A model generated the notes under the pieces. That model had not been told where the DNA came from. It did not search any database and saw only the letters and a list, made by a program, of their open reading frames with translations. 64,000 nucleotides of DNA. Origin: Xanthostigma xanthostigma. Lineage: Eukaryota > Arthropoda > Insecta > Raphidioptera > Raphidiidae. Below, piece after piece: positions 54,845-64,000 of this stretch. The position numbers and the translations under genes were made by a program. The stretch is taken from contig OY754467.1 of NCBI GenBank assembly GCA_963575645.1, positions 38,313,108 to 38,377,107 on the forward strand, in the 5' to 3' direction. Position 1 is the first letter of the stretch, and every line of letters begins with the position of its first letter.

Positions 54845-55863
54845 AGCGGCCTATACACTAGCAATATTATTGCGCAATAATATTGCACAAAAAATCGAAA
54901 CGTCACTAGACTTTCAATATTATCGTGCAATAATATTGCACAAAAAATTGAAAATTTCAGGTGCGGCCCCTAGACTGACAATAATATTGCGCAATATTTT
55001 ATATTGTACAATATTATTGACAGTCTGTGAATGATATTGAAATATTGTACAATATATTGAGAATATAAAAAAACAGCCCCTAGACTGTCAATAATATTGC
55101 GCAATATTTTATATTGTGCAATATTATTGACAGTCTATGAATGATATTGGAAGCATTGTACAATATATTGAGCATATCAAAATCAGTTTGATATTTATTG
55201 TGCAATCTAAAAAAAGTTACAGTCTGTGGTTAATATTGCACAATAATAACCAGTTGTAATTGACAAACGCTGGATTGAAAGAATAGCGGCTTGCAGATGG
55301 GTGTTTTTTTTTCTCAATAGCGGGGGTTACCATTTTTAAAAGTTCATAAAATGTTGAAGCGTCCATTCGGAGAAAGTTGCAAAAATCTTTTGGTTCGCTT
55401 ATTTTCAGGTCACTTAGCAAATTTTCGTGGATGTACCTATCTCTTTTTTTATACCACTGTTTCATCCATTTACGCTTTTTCTTGGTGTTTTTTCGCAAGC
55501 ATAAAGCCAGTTTCAACATCACTTAGCATGTTCACTGATCAGGACTTTTCAGAGATAAATATTGTGCAATTTAATTCTGCTGTATAGAGCAAATTCCAAT
55601 TTTTGCGCAATATTATTGCGCAACAATATTGACAATCTAGGTTAAAACTCAAGTGTTTGTACAATATTATTGTGCAGTAATATAATAATAATTTTTATTG
55701 TGCAATATTAACCACAGACTGTAACTTTTTTAGATTGCACAATAAATATAAAACCGATTTTGATATACTCAATATATTGCACAATGTTTCAATATCATTG
55801 ACTGTCAATAATATTGTGCAATCTAAAATATTGCGCAATAATATTGCTAGTGTATAGGCCGCT
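54845..55863 (-). mobile_element. PIF/Harbinger element with transposase fragment (TTA target)
   Basis: The ends AGCGGCCTATACACTAGCAA and its exact complement are each flanked by TTA (54842-54844, 55864-55866). Both subterminal regions are packed with AATATTATTGCGCAATAATA-type palindromes, and an inner inverted pair (AGTTACAGTCTGTGGTTAAT) lies at about 55213 and 55710. The centre carries a broken transposase start. Confidence 0.9.
55217..55529 (-). pseudogene. N-terminal part of a Harbinger transposase, frameshifted
   Basis: An ATG frame from 55529 gives MLSDVETGFMLAKKHQEK and stops. The +1-related frame from the inner ATG at 55519 continues with KKKRKWMKQWYKKRDRYIHE, then LKISEPKDFCNFLRMDASTF and YELLKMVTPAI. 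This fits the HARBI1-like N-terminus: 'RWWV/MxxWxxxR...G/IxH-x-L-L-x-E-L-x...D...F-x-N-F/Y-x-R-M-x-x-x-x-F-x-E-L-L'. It ends in element sequence before the DDE nuclease domain. Dead as a transposase; the truncated product, if made, would lack catalysis. Confidence 0.75.
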
Positions 55864-55866
55864 TTA

Positions 55867-55990
55867 CATTAATAGTACAGCTACTCACCACTTGATGCTT
55901 ATCAAGTTATCGCCAATCTTTATTATAATTTTTTAAGATGCACATATTATGTGTACCGAGGGTCTGAAGGTGTTAAAGGTATAGGAATTA
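55867..55990. other. Short unassigned spacer
   Basis: Nothing recognised. Confidence 0.3.
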
Positions 55991-56045
55991 CTAGCGGCCC
56001 GTCCCGGTTTTCGTTCTCCGTTGAAACCCGAATACAACATGTTCT
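55991..56045 (-). mobile_element. Helitron 3' end, reverse orientation
   Basis: CTAGCGGCCCGTCCCGGTTT is the complement of the Helitron 3' terminus. It lies only 27 bp from the 5' end of a plus-strand Helitron, so the two are back to back. The rest of this reverse copy is not traceable. Confidence 0.7.
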
Positions 56046-56071
56046 CCACCCCTAGATAGATATCGATCAAA

Positions 56072-57365
56072 TCTATATCTTCTGTATATATAAAATTCCC
56101 GTGTCACAATTTTGGCCGCGCTAATCTTCGAAACCAGTAAACAGATTTTAATGAAATTTTGTAAATGTATCTTGCTTGGAGCAACTTGGGCTATAGGAGA
56201 GTTTTTATTAAATTTTCTCAAAAAACCTATTTGTTTGCTTCTGAGCTAATTTACATATGAAACAAATAAACAAAACTTTTTTTAGTACCAAATAGCGACA
56301 TCTATCTGTTAGAATTCTCAACTTGCTCAAAGCTATTAGACATTAGTTCAGAAGCAAATGTGGTATTATTAATTCTACGTCACATGTGTTTCATAGCCAA
56401 ACAATACAATGTAAACACAGAAGCAAAGACACAACTATTTTAGTACCAAATGCGACATCTGTACACCGACACTAAACCTCAATCGTTCTTTCATCTAACA
56501 GAAACATGACAAACTAAAATTTCCGGCCACACTGTCCCATTAGAAATAATAAACTTCTATACTGCAGTCTCTCTTCTCTGACATTGTAAACCACGAAGTC
56601 ATAATAAGGAGAACCAGCTCGAGCGTAGCGGTGGACAGATATCTGTCGCATGAAAGAAATGAAGTTTTCCCAGGTATAGATTGCAGCGCCATCTCGCGTG
56701 CGAGATTTTTGTAAATGTGTCTTGCTTGGTGCAACTTATGCTATAGGATATTTTTTAAAAATATTTTGTACAAAAAAACCGTTTTAGTAACATGTAATGA
56801 TATCTGATAGAATTTGCGCAAAGCTATTAGTTCAGAAACAAACAAAAAAAAACTCGGGTCGCAGTGCGAAACCCTGCCGACAATATAGTGTATTTGCTTT
56901 TATAGGCACTGTGGCTCTATTATATGAACTTAACTTTTTTTTTGGGCAAAGTAAAAAAATTACCCCTTAATGCACCCCTTAAAACAACAATTTTTTACTT
57001 AATTTCAATACTAGATATCAATTCAACATCTGTACCAAATTATATACACTCTTTAGTATGTAAATCCATATCAGAAACTTGTGTTTTCATAAAATTTGTA
57101 AGTCCGGTCCTGTCGGGCCGATTTTATTAAAATTTTAGCAGCACATTAAAATAATTACTAAAGGGTTAAATTTCAAATTTGAAACGATTCCGATAATTTT
57201 TTCGGTATTTTTGGGCCCGAAAATTTTTTTCAACCCCTAAATACCACCCTTAACATAGCCCGATTGGGCCCATTTTAAATAGGCTTCGTGCGGTGATGGA
57301 TTTCAATATGTGGTCCAAATTTCGTTAAAATCAATTAACTCCTTCGAAAGTTATAGCCCGCACAT

Positions 57366-57454
<89 letters not shown>

Positions 57455-57724
57455 TATATAAACATTTCCAAAAATGGTGTCAAACTTCTTAGAAAGTTAT
57501 GAAACGTCGAGAAATTTTGGTCCGACCCCTAGGTCCCGCCATCCGACCGACGCCAATAGTGTAAGTGCCTTATGGCAAATACACTAAAAAACTGTTTTAG
57601 TACCAAGGTGCGAAATCTTATAGATTTTGCCCAAAACTATTAGTTCAGACGCCGGGCCGCAAATGAAATACATTTTGCAGAATTATATCTATCGCACCCG
57701 GGTGAAACCGGGACGGACCGCTAG
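56072..57724 (+). mobile_element. Composite non-autonomous Helitron
   Basis: The 5' end TCTATATCTTCTGTATATAT leads to GGCCGCGCTAATCTTCGAAA. The 3' end CACCCGGGTGAAACCGGGAC...CCGCTAG precedes a T. Three successive partial repeats of the body occur (TTTTAGTAC/AACCAAATAGCGACATC-type blocks near 56.28, 56.78 and 57.59 kb), interspersed with unrelated sequence and a (TA)n tract. A GTCGGCAGGGTTT-type motif lies at about 56.85 kb. No Rep/helicase. Confidence 0.8.
57363..57461. repeat. (TA)n microsatellite
   Basis: About 95 bp of nearly uninterrupted TA/AT dinucleotide inside the Helitron. It can extrude as a cruciform and is likely length-variable. Confidence 0.95.
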
Positions 57725-58068
57725 TAATATAATTAAAAACGATGATACGATAGATTTGATCTGCAGTCTGATTATTTTTACTGTAAAGCCGTTTTGGTTG
57801 ATTTATCGGAATACGACGGGGTTCATAGCATGAAACTAACCATAATATTTGCTGCATAGCAATATACAAATAGAGCATGAATATGATCTCTGCTCACTAG
57901 GGCTGGAAATAATTCTATATTATAAAATCGTAAATAGACCTTTGTAACTTATTTTTTGCGCAGGCAGATGCTGCAGATTGATCTTAATATTGAAACTAAC
58001 TAAAAGATTATTATTTTAAAGGGTGCATTAAGGGGTAGTTTTTTTTTATTTTGTCCAAACAAAAATTT
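57725..58068. other. Unassigned sequence
   Basis: Nothing recognised. Confidence 0.3.
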
Positions 58069-58070
58069 TA

Positions 58071-58601
58071 AAGGACCCTGCATAAACCTTATGACATTTG
58101 GTTCTCAGTTAAATTGATCGAAAATGGTTTTATTTTATAGTTTCAAGGTCACTAAGGAAAAGTGTCCATGTTTGCATAAGCCTAAAAACCAATAGATTTT
58201 TAGCTACAGATATGTTTAGCAAGATTTTAGATATATGGATATCCATTGAATTCACAAACACGTTCTATGTTCTACTTTTGTGGTTTTTTTTAGAAATAGG
58301 AAAATAGTCGAAAACTAGGTAATGTTGGAAGGTGTCACCTTGTATAAAATAATAATGTCATATTCGAATTCAGCGCACTCGAAAACTTATTTCTAGAACT
58401 TAGGACTTTTTAAGATTGTGAATTCAACTGATATCCCTAAATCTAAAATCTCGCTAAACATATCTGTAGCTAAAAATCTATTGGTTTTTAGGCTTTGCAC
58501 CCATGGACACTTTTTCTTAGTGACCTTGAAACTATAAAATAAAACCACTTTCGATCAATTTAATCCAGAACCAAATCCCATAAGGTTTCTACGGGGTCCT
58601 C
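58071..58601. mobile_element. Foldback family H, copy 2 (TA target)
   Basis: Left AAGGACCCTGCATAAACC, right GGTTTCTACGGGGTCCTC, with TA on each side (58069-58070, 58602-58603). The arms share GATCGAAAATGGTTTTATTT and CCAATAGATTTTTAGC blocks with copy 1 at 46.4 kb, but the central inverted part is shorter. Confidence 0.82.
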
Positions 58602-58629
58602 TACAATCTCATACTGCCTGTATATTACA

Positions 58630-58690
58630 AAATACACTGTATTGTCGGCAGGGTTTGGCACTGCGACCCGAGATTTTTATGTCGCGTGAG
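58630..58690 (+). repeat. GTCGGCAGGGTTT motif repeat
   Basis: ACACTGTATTGTCGGCAGGG then TTTGGCACTGCGACCCGAG matches, in inverted orientation, the motif inside the Helitron at 56.85 kb. The pair brackets 1.8 kb that includes the Helitron's right half and foldback H copy 2. Confidence 0.55.
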
Positions 58691-59459
58691 TTTAAAATTG
58701 ATTCTATTACACCGTATTAAAGATTACTTAAGGGATAACATTTTGCATCATTAACAATAATATTGGTTGGTATATCGCGAAACATCCTGTTCAATTTTTA
58801 ATATCGCCCAACCCTATTTCTTACGATATCCGTTACTTATCTTACGTCGGATCTGAGATGATAGTTCGACAGGAAACTCTGATTACTATGTTTCATTACT
58901 GTTGGTAACTATTTCGTTACAGTATGATACCTATATATTGTACACTGTGCATCAATTTCAAGATGAAGATCTAAAGATCACTAGCGTAACAACATTTTTA
59001 TTTTGATCGCCTGCGTAGTTGGCCAGTTTTATATTATCCCAATATTTCGTATTTTCATCTTATTAATTAGACTGATATTTGACTATTATAATATTTGTTT
59101 CTCAGCTTTTTTTTGGCAACTATGCATTACATTTACGTTAAGTCATTACATTAGTAATTTTTTACAAGAAAAATTTCACGTTTACTCTAGCATCTCTCCT
59201 CTATTGTGTCCAATTTAGCGGTGTCCTATTGTAGTTAATTTTTATAGGTCAACTATCATGCTATCTAGTAAAATTTAAAATAATTATAGGTGTATATTTT
59301 ATCGATACTTACATTGATTTGTACGTATACGAAATATTAATTTAAAAATATTCGATATCTTTAACGTAAAATAAATTGCACCGTATTTAAACTAATTTAA
59401 ATGTTTGATATTCAAGTTTAGGTATGCGAATTGAAATAGTTTACTAATAAAACTATGAA
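58691..59459. other. Unassigned AT-rich sequence
   Basis: No gene or element recognised. Confidence 0.35.
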
Positions 59460-59966
59460 TGACTGAGTGTAAAAAAGCCGGCCAAGTGCTAGTCGGATCG
59501 CGCACCGAGGGTTCCGTACAAACTTGTAAGTATGTAAATAGCTCGTCCATCACGAGAATCGAATCTCTAAGATTTTTCCCGCGTTGTCGTTGGAAAACTA
59601 TTGTCTCCATACATCTACAAATGTCGCGGTCAGTTTGCCAGCTAAGCGTGTAATTGCAATGAGTTTAGATGGACTACCGAACTGTATTGTACCTCGTGAC
59701 TATATGTGATAGCCTAGTTGTCGTTCCGTGTTGTATGCGAGAGTTCTCATATTGTGCTGTATAAACGCACCGGTAGCGGACGTTTGTTTTGTATTAGAAC
59801 TGTTACTGTGTACGTACGTGTATTGTTGCGGTTTAAAAACATTTTTTTTGTGATGTAACTACAAATTTACGGTTTTCGGATTTTGACGACTCGTGTGACT
59901 GTTAAAATTCGTTTTAAACATGTCACATCTTGCCGTAATATAACCCATTACGACACTAAATATACA
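59460..59966 (+). repeat. Insect repeat with GCCGGCCAAGTG...GGGTTCCGTAC leader
   Basis: AAGCCGGCCAAGTGCTAGTCGGATCGCGCACCGAGGGTTCCGTAC is a leader I recognise from widespread insect repeats (usually GTGCGAGTCGGACTCGCGCAC; here mutated at two places). The right end is shared in reverse with 8.65 kb. Its class is not established from this sequence. Confidence 0.55.
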
Positions 59967-59974
59967 ATCTAACC

Positions 59975-60510
59975 CAGTGATTCCCAAAGTGGTCTATATC
60001 GACCCCCAGTGGTCGACGACAACTTGCAAGGGGTCCATGTCAGCGGGAAAAAAATTGGGGGTCCATGAAATGAAAATAGGGGTCAACGATAGTGAATCTC
60101 CTAACAAAAAAAAGAAACAATCTGGACATCGTGAACCGAAGAGATTTAAGATTAAATCTAACTAAATTGATGCCAAATGTTGAAAATTTATTATTAAAGC
60201 ATCAGGTTCATCCCTCACACTAAAAGCATTTATTTTTTGCTTAATTATTTTATGTAACAGAAAGTAAATTTTAATTTGATTCGTTTAATTTGAATCTAAT
60301 TAATAAATGTATAAAACTAAACATTTCACACTACATTTCACTACCGTTATAAATTTAAATCGTTCAAAGTGAGTAGCATATACCGGTTGTAAACAATACA
60401 TTTGAAATTAATGAATTTGCAAAAAATCAATATCAGATAAGCAGGCGGTCTACCCAAAACCGAAAAACATGGCAAGTGGTCTACGAGACAAAAAAGTTTG
60501 GGGACCTCTG
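59975..60510. mobile_element. hAT element remnant with perfect 8 bp duplication
   Basis: The left end CAGTGATTCCCAAAGTGG and right end TTTGGGGACCTCTG are imperfect complements. ATCTAACC is repeated exactly at 59967-59974 and 60511-60518. The 'CAGnGnTTCCCAAAntGG' end belongs to a common hAT group. The interior is non-coding and AT-rich. Confidence 0.9.
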
Positions 60511-60518
60511 ATCTAACC

Positions 60519-61158
60519 AATCAAATGAAAGCTCTGGATATATCCAACATGTGTTTAGTAAAAGTTCATTAGACCAACAGAACTCAACTTACTATTTTCT
60601 AATATTCATATTCATACAAAATGTATCAATAAAATTACGAGGAAGGCGTGAAAATAAATTAGATTAATCTGCAATTAAATTATTAAACACTATAATAATC
60701 AAATATAAAAAACTTTACAACTTCCGTTAAATTTCCAGTGTTATTTTTAAATAACCTAACAATTAAAACTTAATTTAATTCACGTCCGTATTTCATATCG
60801 TAGTGGAACAAAAACAAAAGAACAGTAAAGTAGCTTGTACACTTCGAGTGCCTGCAAATATTACGTTCAACGCGAGGTATTGTTGGTCGATAAAAAAGAC
60901 TTTTTCAATTACCGACTGCAACAATATGCAGCCAAGTTATATTATTACCTTTGAACACGCTATCGTAAATAGAGTCAATATACATTGAAATCGTCTTTTT
61001 AATTGATTAATTTAAATAGACAAGTATCTTATTCAATTATTTATAAAAGGGTTAAAACAACAGTCAAATTGGATAATAAATAATAAATATACTGGCTTCG
61101 TCGAAATTCGACGGTGTGACTTGGAATAAAATTACTTAAGAAAAAAAAACAAAAAAAA
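60519..61158. other. Unassigned AT-rich sequence
   Basis: Nothing recognised. Confidence 0.3.
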
Positions 61159-61350
61159 TCGACTGTGCAAAAATGTAATTAATAACTAAAAAGAGGAACA
61201 CAAATCAGAAAATCTCAAAATGCAACACGTGGAGACCTATTTGTCTCTTTTTTTTTTGTTTTTGAATATGGATCCCCACCCGTTGCATCTTGACATTTTC
61301 CAATTTGTTTTCCTCCTTTTAGTTATTAATTTCATTTTTGTGCAGTCGGG
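61159..61350. repeat. Foldback with about 70 bp arms
   Basis: CGACTGTGCAAAAATGTAAT...CAAAATGCAAC pairs with its complement at 61280-61350, with small mismatches. The spacer is about 50 bp and contains a T-run. Confidence 0.75.
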
Positions 61351-61409
61351 TTTCTTATATTTTTTTAAATATTAATTTTTTAATTTCTTCCTTTTAATTA
61401 ATAATTAAT

Positions 61410-62155
61410 TAATTACACTGTGGGTGTCGGGACACATTGGAATCGAAGGCAACGAAGAAGCGAGAAAAGGATCGTTAACTCCATACATTGGCCTAGAACC
61501 TGCCCTTGGTAGTGTCCAAAAGCACAGGACGCGGTCAAGTAAGGGAATAGATAAAAAATCAGCATAAGACATACTGAAATCAAATTTCCAGGCAGCAACA
61601 TGGCATCCCGAAAGATGACTGAAGAACTAATACAACTTAGTAAGAACAATCTTCGTCTCGTGGTAGGCCTTCTGACAGCACATTGTGCCCTAAAAGGACA
61701 CCTCCAAAGAATCGGACTGTTCAACGAGGACTTAAAACGGAGACAATGAAATAGGAAGACGGAAACAGCGTATCATATTATATACGAATGCGAGGCTTTG
61801 GATCGTACAAGACAGATAATTAATCTATGGACAATCAAGAATGAGTCCAGAAGATTCTATCAACCACCCAGTCCACGGACTGTACAAGGAACGAGGATAC
61901 TGGATCGAGTGATATAAGATATTGGGAGATAGCACTATATGTCCTAGAGGCTGAGGTGTTCCCGGCGAAAACATCTATGGACAATGTAGAATGAATCCAG
62001 AAGATTCTATCAACCACCCAGTCCACGGACTGTACAAGCTAGTACAAGGAACGAGTATACTGGATCGGGTGATATAAGAGATTGGGGGATAGCACGATAA
62101 GCCCTAGGGGCTGCGGTGTTCCCGGTGACAACCGACTCCCATTAATAAAAAAAAA
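61410..62155 (+). mobile_element. Non-LTR retrotransposon 3' fragment with duplicated end
   Basis: Same family as the fragment at 22.2-22.9 kb, on the plus strand. It runs from the RNase H domain to ...GACAACCGACTCCCATTAAT and an A-run. The last 147 bp or so (CTATGGACAAT... to ...TGTTCCCGG) are present twice in tandem. Confidence 0.75.
61413..61850 (+). pseudogene. RNase H / C-terminal part of non-LTR ORF2, broken
   Basis: The plus strand encodes a degenerate RNase H motif, VSGHIGIEGNEEARKGS, in which the A-D-E-L-A of the 22.7 kb copy is partly deleted. Then come a stop and a second piece with NNLRLVVGLLTAHCALKGHL and ETAYHIIYECEALDRTRQII. The loss of the conserved aspartate and the stops show it is dead. 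Confidence 0.75.
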
Positions 62156-62227
62156 ACAAATCGACTGGAGAATACCATAAATTTTGTTTTGAATGGTGCG
62201 CCAAATCCTCAATATAGAGACAAAAAA

Positions 62228-62511
62228 AATAAGTTTAAAAACTAAAACCCGACTACTGAAAAGTATGAAATAAGAAAATATTCTCATCTGAGGATAGCCG
62301 TGTTCATATGCCACCTACCCTAACAAAACATTACATTTTAATAGTAGTAAGCGATCAGAAGCTCCAGGGCAAAGTGCATCACGCTATACATCTAGATGGG
62401 CCTCATATATTATATGAGATGGTAAACGAGCTCAGTTATATATTCCCAGATGAGAACATTTTTTTGTTTTATACTTTTCAGTAGTCGGGTTTTAGTTTTT
62501 AAACTTACTTT
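62228..62511. repeat. Foldback with about 65 bp arms
   Basis: AAGTTTAAAAACTAAAACCC...ATTCTCATCTG pairs with its complement at 62448-62511. The spacer is about 150 bp and includes CATATATTATATGAG. Confidence 0.75.
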
Positions 62512-63070
62512 TTATTTAAATTTGTTTTCAATTTGCTCCCCTCTGGGACCAAAATTCAAAAATGAATGTACCCTATTTTACCCGGGCTATAATAACGAAT
62601 CGATTGACACCTTATTTATCAAAACCGGATGAACAATTTAGGCGCTACGGTCGAACATCCGTAAATACAAACATACTCATAACCCTTCCTTTTGGCTTCG
62701 CCGTAGTCGGATAATAAAAAGAAGGATATATAGACGGACGGGCATCCAAAACTCGTTTTTTTTTTTGGTATTACAGATAAAGGTTCCGTTAGAATTTTAT
62801 TATATATTGGTAAATCGTCAATGAACACGATAATATATTAACGTTCAGTGTAACATAATAATACCTGCATTTATATGGATATGTTTGCAATTTTATGGCG
62901 TACAGTTTATGGTCAGTAATTATACTTCTAGTAGACAGTTAATCAGGCTTCGCTACCGACTTTTATTTCAGACGTAATTAATTAAATTAATATGCTAATA
63001 AAAATAACTACGTTATGTTCAGCATGCAAAGAAGTTAACGGAAGATTTACAGGGCTGCATTTCAAATTAT
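62512..63070. other. Unassigned sequence
   Basis: GGCTTCGCCGTAGTCGG...GACGGACGGGC near 62695-62745 resembles phrases of common insect repeats. Nothing else recognised. Confidence 0.3.
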
Positions 63071-63106
63071 AAACTGCCAAGATTGATTACTTGGCAGTTT
63101 TTTTTT
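63071..63106 (+). terminator. Stem-loop followed by T-run
   Basis: AAACTGCCAAG and CTTGGCAGTTT form a perfect 11 bp stem with an 8-base loop, followed by a run of T. It has the shape of an intrinsic or Pol III-type terminator, but no upstream transcription unit was found, so it may be a chance structure. Confidence 0.35.
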
Positions 63107-63374
63107 CTGTGGAAATTAAAAAAAAAACGGAAAATAAGTGCTTATATTTTATTTGCCTATTAACCATTTTACTACGTTGTAAAGTAAAATACGTTTTGCT
63201 TTTAAATCATGTTAAGTAACTATGATTTTATAGGTTTATGAGTATACAAGCGTTATAGGTACGTGTGGCGTATTAAGGGGTGAGTCATTTTAATCTTCGG
63301 GTGCGATTATCTTTTCAGGGTAGGGTAAAATCGAAAAATGGTTCAGGGAAAACTTGATTGGTCTGAAACGGGAC
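63107..63374. other. Unassigned sequence
   Basis: Nothing recognised. Confidence 0.3.
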
Positions 63375-64000
63375 ATCGGATTCCATGGTGACTTTTGACC
63401 TTGGGTCAACGGTTCAAGGTCATCCAGGGTCAACTTTGTTTTTTTTAATGAGAACCCTCATTTTTCACATCACCATTCATTTGGCCGTGATAAAAACATG
63501 AAACATTAGTCCCACACATTTTTCTCCAAACCCCGTATTTTCCGGAATATCCACGGTCCAATATCTGAATTTCCAAATTTTTCGATTTTTTTACTGCCGA
63601 ATCGTAGATTTTTTTATAAATCGCAAGAGACAAAAAGTTCTTGGCATTTTTCAAGGAATTAATTCCAATTTTATTAAATAAATTTGAACACTGTTATTTT
63701 GATGTCTCAATCGTGAGAATAAATTTTCTTTCGTTAGCAAAACATTTTTAAAATTGGAATTGATACCTTGAAAAATTCCAATAACTTTTTGTCTCTTGCG
63801 ATTTATAAAAAAAAAAATTACGATTCGGCAGTAAAAAAATCAAAAAATTTGTAAATTCAAATTTTGGACCGTGCATATCTCGGAAAATACGAGGTTTGGA
63901 GAGAAATGTTCGAGACAAACGTTTCATGTTTATTCACGGCCAATCGAAAGCTGAAGTGAAAAATGAGGGTTCCCATTAAAAAAAAGGTTGACCCTGGTTG
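63375..64000. mobile_element. Foldback running off the window
   Basis: The left arm (about 63415-63665) with CCAGGGTCAACTTT, GAGAACCCTCATTTTTCAC and ATAAATCGCAAGAGACAAAA is mirrored from about 63745 to the window end, which stops inside GGTTGACCCTGGTTG. The arms differ by scattered mismatches. The spacer is about 80 bp. The right terminus is outside the window. Confidence 0.8.

Overview
The window looks like intergenic or intronic DNA from an AT-rich arthropod genome, most likely an insect. The basis is the mixture of mobile elements: rolling-circle Helitrons, hAT, pogo/Tc1, PIF/Harbinger and TTAA-target miniature elements, a tRNA-derived SINE with an (ATT)n tail, non-LTR retrotransposon remnants and Penelope-like fragments. 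I cannot assign an order; the Helitron ends and the 'GCCGGCCAAGTG...GGGTTCCGTAC' repeat resemble sequences known from Lepidoptera and Hemiptera. No intact host gene is recognisable. Almost all open frames are short, many lack an ATG, and the ones that resemble proteins are broken transposon pieces.

Layout. 0-6.7 kb: a Helitron end, an unclassified repeat (family X), two SINEs, a hAT miniature element inside an older repeat (family Z), a foldback and a pogo-type element. 7-14.2 kb: a TTAA element (family Y), two miniature elements, an array of about five ~107 bp units with attached giant hairpins, a 1 kb foldback and a short Helitron. 14.9-19.8 kb: two hAT-type composites, each carrying nested sequence, plus SINE copy 3. 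20.4-26.5 kb: a Helitron carrying a tRNA-Lys-like sequence and a family X insertion, a broken RNase H non-LTR fragment, family Z copy 2 split by a solo-LTR-like element, and another non-LTR 3' end. 26.6-32.3 kb: a palindromic Penelope-like insertion with a 13 bp target duplication, a pogo-like element, a SINE split by a TTAA foldback, a reverse Helitron, an LTR-like segment and a hAT element. 33.7-36.6 kb: a 2.9 kb inverted repeat holding a deleted Tc1/mariner element. 37-50 kb: hAT, TTAA, TA-target and SINE insertions and a second tRNA-carrying Helitron. 51-58.6 kb: long foldbacks, two PIF/Harbinger elements that keep transposase N-terminal fragments, and a composite Helitron. 59-64 kb: a hAT element with a perfect 8 bp duplication, a second RNase H non-LTR fragment, and a foldback running off the end.

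Insertion history is readable because several copies act as each other's empty sites: family Z copies for the hAT element and the LTR, the two tRNA-Helitrons for family X, the SINE consensus for the TTAA foldback, and the two arms of the 2.9 kb inverted repeat for a 65 bp Penelope-like insertion. Long inverted repeats are unusually dense, so transcripts from this region could form long double-stranded RNA.
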